Shown here piece after piece: positions 62,458-64,000 of a DNA stretch of 64,000 nucleotides. The stretch spans positions 1 through 64,000 of the forward strand of contig NZ_JAAQYM010000009.1 of the NCBI RefSeq assembly GCF_012986595.1, given 5' to 3'. Numbering within the stretch: position 1 is the first letter of the stretch; each line of letters opens with the position of its first letter. The position numbers and the translations under genes were made by a program. The notes beneath the pieces were generated by a model. The model searched no databases. It was not told where the DNA came from and saw only the letters and a list, made by a program, of their open reading frames with translations. This DNA is from Pseudomonas koreensis (GTDB lineage: Bacteria; Pseudomonadota; Gammaproteobacteria; Pseudomonadales; Pseudomonadaceae).

Positions 62458-63379
62458 AGGCCCCGTTTTAATCACCGGTGGCGCCGGTTTCATCGGCTCG
62501 CACCTGACGGATGCGTTGCTCGCCACGGGCCATTCGGTGCGGATTCTCGATGATCTGTCGACCGGCAAACGCGCGAACCTTCCGTTGGACAACCCGAAGG
62601 TCGAGCTGATCGTCGGTGACGTTGCCGATGCCGCGCTGGTCGCGCACGCGATGCAGGGTTGCAGCGCGGTGGCGCATCTGGCGGCGGTGGCTTCGGTGCA
62701 GGCTTCGGTGGACGATCCGGTAAAGACGCACCAGAGCAATTTCATCGGCACCCTGAATGTCTGCGAAGCCATGCGCCTGGCCGGGGTCAAGCGCGTGCTC
62801 TACGCGTCGAGCGCAGCGGTGTACGGCAATAACGGCGAAGGTGAGTCGATCGACGAAGACACGCCAAAGGCCCCGCTGACCCCGTATGCCTCGGACAAAC
62901 TGGCCGGCGAGCATTACTTCGACTTCTACCGTCGCCAGCATGGTCTGGAGCCGGTGATCTTCCGCTTCTTCAACATCTTCGGTCCACGCCAGGATCCGTC
63001 CTCGCCGTACTCCGGGGTCATCAGCATCTTCAGTGAGCGGGCGCAGAAAGGCTTGCCGATCACCGTGTTCGGCGATGGCGAGCAGACCCGCGATTTCCTC
63101 TACGTCGAAGATCTGGTCGATGTGCTGGTGCAGGCGATCGACAAGCCTGAAGTGGAGGTCGGCGCGATGAACGTCGGCTGGAATCAGGCGATGAACCTCA
63201 AGCAGATGCTGCAAGCGCTGCAAGAAGTGGTCGGCGAACTGCCTCCGGTCAGCTACGGTCCGGCGCGCTCCGGTGACATCCGTCATTCGCGGGCGAACAA
63301 CCGGCGTTTGCTCGAGCGTTTCACCCTGCCGGAGCCGACGCCGATGCGCGTCGGGCTGGCGCGATTGCTCGGAAGGTGA
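62450..63379 (+). CDS. NAD-dependent epimerase/dehydratase (GalE-like)
   Basis: 309 residues, start MAEGPVLITGGAGFIGSHL with the Rossmann loop GGAGFIG. Catalytic S and YxxxK: YASSAAVYGNN and PYASDKLAGEHY. The block FRFFNIFGPRQDPSSPYSGV is typical of UDP-sugar 4-epimerases. Starts inside the RmlD-like gene (8-base overlap). The two probably make or remodel a nucleotide sugar for surface polysaccharide; which sugar cannot be told. Confidence 0.88.
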   Translation: MAEGPVLITGGAGFIGSHLTDALLATGHSVRILDDLSTGKRANLPLDNPKVELIVGDVADAALVAHAMQGCSAVAHLAAVASVQASVDDPVKTHQSNFIGTLNVCEAMRLAGVKRVLYASSAAVYGNNGEGESIDEDTPKAPLTPYASDKLAGEHYFDFYRRQHGLEPVIFRFFNIFGPRQDPSSPYSGVISIFSERAQKGLPITVFGDGEQTRDFLYVEDLVDVLVQAIDKPEVEVGAMNVGWNQAMNLKQMLQALQEVVGELPPVSYGPARSGDIRHSRANNRRLLERFTLPEPTPMRVGLARLLGR

Positions 63380-63391
63380 GTTTGGGGCAGA

Positions 63392-63429
63392 CGTGAAAAA
63401 GGCGCCTTTTTACAGGCGCCTTTTTCACG
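63392..63429. terminator. Bidirectional terminator between the epimerase and oprG
   Basis: Fifteen-base stem (63392-63406 with 63415-63429), core gaaaaaggcgcc / ggcgcctttttc, giving an A-run on the left and T-run on the right. Serves both converging genes. Confidence 0.85.
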
Positions 63430-63448
63430 GCCGGAATTTGTCGCTAAT

Positions 63449-63471
63449 CCTGTGGCGAGGGGATTTATCCC
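63449..63471. repeat. Possible solitary REP half-element
   Basis: cctgtggcgaggggatttatccccg has the common pseudomonad REP start and a small internal stem gggga / tcccc, but no inverted partner nearby. Tentative. Confidence 0.45.
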
Positions 63472-63556
63472 CGATCGATCACGAAGTGATCGTCGTCAGT
63501 TCCAAGCCTGCTCACCCAAAGCCTCATTCACCACCACGCGAATGTTCGAGTGTTGC

Positions 63557-64000
63557 TTAGAACTTGTAGCCCAGACCCACCATGTACACAAATGGATCGA
63601 CATCAACATTCACTTTGGCACGGGTGCCCGGAGCCACGGCGTTGTTCTCGACGGTGGCGCGGGTGTTGATGTCGATGTAGCGCACCTGGGCGTTGAGCAT
63701 GATGTTGTCGGTCAGCATGTAGTCGGCGCCGACCTGCCAGGCCAGACCCCAGGAGTTTTTCGCCTTGAAGTTGCTGAAGCCGTTGGACTGGGCTTCGCTG
63801 CCGACGTGCTCGTCGTAGATCCAGGTGTAGTTGATGCCGCCGCCGATGTACGGCTGGAATGGCGACGTCGCTTCCAGCGGGTAGTAGACGACGCTGAGGG
63901 TGGGCGGCAGGTGTTTCAGGGTGCCGAGTTTGCCGTTGGCGGCTGACAGCGCGGTGCCTTTGATCTTCACGTCATGCTCGAACGGGGACGCGGCCAGCAG
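63557..64000 (-). CDS. oprG: OprG / OmpW-family outer-membrane protein (C-terminal part)
   Basis: 148 residues of the C-terminus; the gene continues past the window edge (frame open to 64000, beginning LLAASPFEHDVKIKG). Beta-strand pattern with alternating hydrophobic residues, the OmpW block SVVYYPLEATSPFQPYIGGGINYTW, and a terminal ...VYMVGLGYKF ending in Phe as the outer-membrane assembly signal. OmpW proteins are eight-stranded barrels that pass small hydrophobic molecules. P. aeruginosa oprG lies beside the same epimerase pair. Confidence 0.9.
   Translation of the reverse strand: MLAASPFEHDVKIKGTALSAANGKLGTLKHLPPTLSVVYYPLEATSPFQPYIGGGINYTWIYDEHVGSEAQSNGFSNFKAKNSWGLAWQVGADYMLTDNIMLNAQVRYIDINTRATVENNAVAPGTRAKVNVDVDPFVYMVGLGYKF

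Overview
The window is a chromosomal segment of a Pseudomonas, most likely of the P. fluorescens group. The evidence is the gene order (5S rRNA end, birA, coaX, tRNA-Tyr/Gly/Thr, tufB, tRNA-Trp, secE-nusG, rpl/rpo operons, katA, ftnA, uvrA, yajR, ssb), protein sequences that read as Pseudomonas throughout, moderately high GC, and several REP/REPIN palindromes of the types typical of fluorescent pseudomonads. No CRISPR array, insertion sequence, prophage or integron is visible.

Positions 1-34.5 kb are the end of an rRNA operon followed by the translation/transcription superoperon. It contains birA-coaX and a small membrane-anchored gene, a stable-RNA transcription unit (tRNA-Tyr, Gly, Thr, tufB, tRNA-Trp, secE, nusG), the L11-L10-rpoBC region, the str operon (rpsL, rpsG, fusA, tufA), the S10 operon, the spc operon with secY, and the alpha operon. 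I can place plausible sigma70 promoters at the tRNA, rpsL, rpsJ, rpsH and rpsM units, terminators at most unit ends, a candidate L1 translational operator before rplK and the L10 leader before rplJ. The two tuf genes encode identical proteins, and their DNA differs almost only in the first 54 bases.

Positions 34.5-41.9 kb hold oxidative stress, iron and DNA functions: catalase katA, the ferritin ftnA (a bacterioferritin homologue without the haem-ligand methionine), uvrA on the opposite strand, a YajR-type transporter and ssb.

Positions 41.9-46.5 kb (minus strand) hold the six-gene set yjfI-yjfJ-yjfK-yjfL-yjfM-yjfC: a DUF2170 protein with an extra N-terminal DNA-binding-like segment, a PspA/IM30 coiled-coil protein, DUF2491, DUF350, an exported DUF1190 protein and a glutathionylspermidine-synthase-like ATP-grasp enzyme. 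Two identical 12-bp palindromes bracket a promoter-like sequence in front of it. This is the best candidate in the window for a poorly described system, probably membrane-stress related.

Positions 46.5-50.3 kb carry a cysteine hydrolase divergent from a GlxA-type AraC regulator, then an overlapping pair of a DUF3182 (ATP-grasp-like) protein and an alpha/beta hydrolase. Positions 50.3-56.7 kb carry an envelope/lipid cluster, DUF72-ybhP-clsB-ybhN, translationally coupled by 4-base overlaps on the minus strand, and a divergent large MscS-family channel. Positions 56.8-61.3 kb encode a long Lhr-type helicase whose reading frame carries an in-frame REPIN. The window ends with an overlapping RmlD-like/epimerase pair facing an oprG (OmpW-family) porin that runs off the edge.
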